Notes under the pieces: model-generated
Databases searched by the model: none
The model's input: only the letters and a program-made list of their open reading frames with translations
Told to the model about the DNA's origin: nothing
In this document: positions 63,256 to 64,000 of the stretch, one piece after another
Position numbering within the stretch: the stretch's first letter is position 1
How the letters are laid out: each line of letters starts with the position of its first letter
Translations under genes and position numbers: made by a program
Assembly: GCF_013839525.1 (NCBI RefSeq)
Contig: NZ_JACDIS010000003.1
Coordinates: forward strand, 124,001-188,000
Length of the DNA: 64,000 nt
Reading direction: 5' to 3'
Source of the DNA: Chthonobacter rhizosphaerae
Lineage (GTDB): Bacteria > Pseudomonadota > Alphaproteobacteria > Rhizobiales > Pleomorphomonadaceae

Positions 63256-64000
63256 TCAGGCGGGCGGCGAGCCGCCGTCTCCGCCGAGAGCCGCGGAACG
63301 CGCCCACCATGACGGGTGCGCGGCGGCCACAGCCGTGGCAGCCGCGCGCGCCGCGCCTTCGTGGTCGAAGAGGGCGAAACAGGTGGCGCCGGAGCCGGAC
63401 ATCCGGGCGAGCCGCGCGCCGGCACAGTCGCGAAGGGCGGCAAGGACGTCCGCGACGACAGGCGCCACCCGGATGGCCGGGGCCTCCAGGTCGTTGCGGG
63501 CTTCGGCCAGCATGGCGAGCAGCGCGTCGGCGTCGGACGGGATCGTCTCCGGCAGGGGCGGGTTGTCGCGCCGGTCGAGCGCCCGGAACACGGCCGGGGT
63601 CGGCACCGCCACGCCCGGATTGACGAGCAGGATGCCGAGGGCCGGCAGGCTCGCGATCGGGGTCACCACCTCGCCGACACCGGCGGCCCGGAGCGGCCGC
63701 GACGCGAGGCACATGGGCACATCGGCCCCGAGCCGTCCGGCGAGATCCCGGACCGCCGCATCGGCGGGATCCATCGACCAGAGCCGGCAGAGAAGCCGGA
63801 GGGTCGCGGCGGCATCCGCGGAGCCGCCGCCGAGACCGGCGGCGACCGGCAGGTGCTTTTCCAGGGTGATCGCGACGGGAACGTCGGCGCGGCCCGCGAG
63901 GGCGGCGAGACCGACCGCCGCGCGGGTGACCAGGTTGTCCGCCGGCGCGGTGTCGCCGAGGGCGGCGGCGCCCGGCCCGGTGACGGCGAGGGCGTAGGCA
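63256..64000 (-). CDS. ispE: 4-diphosphocytidyl-2-C-methylerythritol kinase, 5' end cut by window
   Basis: The frame runs to the window end, so the N-terminus is missing; about 247 residues are visible. The GHMP kinase ATP loop [20 protein letters not shown] is intact upstream of [26 protein letters not shown] is the third GHMP motif near the C-terminus. It phosphorylates CDP-ME in the MEP pathway, which is also represented by dxs in this window. It is convergent with the polyprenyl synthase, a common alphaproteobacterial arrangement. Confidence 0.95.
   Translation of the reverse strand, partial: AYALAVTGPGAAALGDTAPADNLVTRAAVGLAALAGRADVPVAITLEKHLPVAAGLGGGSADAAATLRLLCRLWSMDPADAAVRDLAGRLGADVPMCLASRPLRAAGVGEVVTPIASLPALGILLVNPGVAVPTPAVFRALDRRDNPPLPETIPSDADALLAMLAEARNDLEAPAIRVAPVVADVLAALRDCAGARLARMSGSGATCFALFDHEGAARAAATAVAAAHPSWWARSAALGGDGGSPPA

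Overview
The window is a high-GC chromosomal segment whose gene content points to an alphaproteobacterium of the order Hyphomicrobiales (Rhizobiales). The evidence is minCDE preceded by a perfect CtrA-type box, a NadQ-type NAD regulator (COG4111), a TIGR02301 protein, MEP-pathway isoprenoid genes, bacterial pyruvate phosphate dikinase, and the order glyQ / small membrane protein / S49 peptidase / TrmN6-like methyltransferase / DUF2007 / polyprenyl synthase / ispE. No tRNA, rRNA, CRISPR array, intact insertion sequence or prophage was seen. Both window ends cut through genes: an acyl-CoA dehydrogenase on the left and ispE on the right.

Layout. 1-3.4 kb: acyl-CoA dehydrogenase, crotonase and SDR genes. 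3.5-7 kb: reductase-like protein, amino-acid ABC permease and binding protein without an ATPase gene, CorA. 7-12.4 kb: 59-aa protein, class III aminotransferase, acyl-CoA ligase, MBL hydrolase, with two copies of a 118-bp palindromic element. 12.7-16.5 kb: two related orphan genes and minCDE. 17-24.4 kb: MFS transporter, GNAT, dxs-xseB-pdxH, and a divergent dnaJ-like gene. 24.4-30 kb: DUF1499, a tandem 283-bp duplication, MBL and M48 enzymes, tlyA-rlmD. 30-37 kb: VOC pseudogene, ald with a divergent Lrp-type regulator, aroC, tandem histidine phosphatases and fabI, interspersed with accessory DUF29 and Uma2 genes. 37-46 kb: FAD oxidoreductase, envelope and hypothetical proteins, NUDIX, HMCES/YedK, dihydroorotase-like protein, ygfZ and HD hydrolase. 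46-53.7 kb: tyrosine phosphatase-nadQ, ppdK-meaB-double receiver, MFS. 53.8-54.7 kb: a dense gene-free repeat array. 54.9-58.5 kb: nadABC. 58.6-64 kb: glyQ to ispE.

The themes are fatty and organic acid catabolism (acyl-CoA genes, MeaB, PPDK), NAD synthesis with its probable regulator 8 kb away, isoprenoid and quinone precursors (dxs, ispE, octaprenyl synthase), cell division, and rRNA/tRNA modification. The most interesting non-coding signals are: paired TATGCTC-N5-GAGcATA dyads upstream of nadA, probably NadQ operators; the CtrA box upstream of minC; three phased palindromes between pdxH and dnaJ; a 31-bp dyad between ald and its Lrp-type regulator; and four families of interspersed palindromic repeats. 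One copy of the 118-bp repeat supplies the TAG stop codon of both convergent genes beside it. All statements come from reading the sequence; no database search was run.
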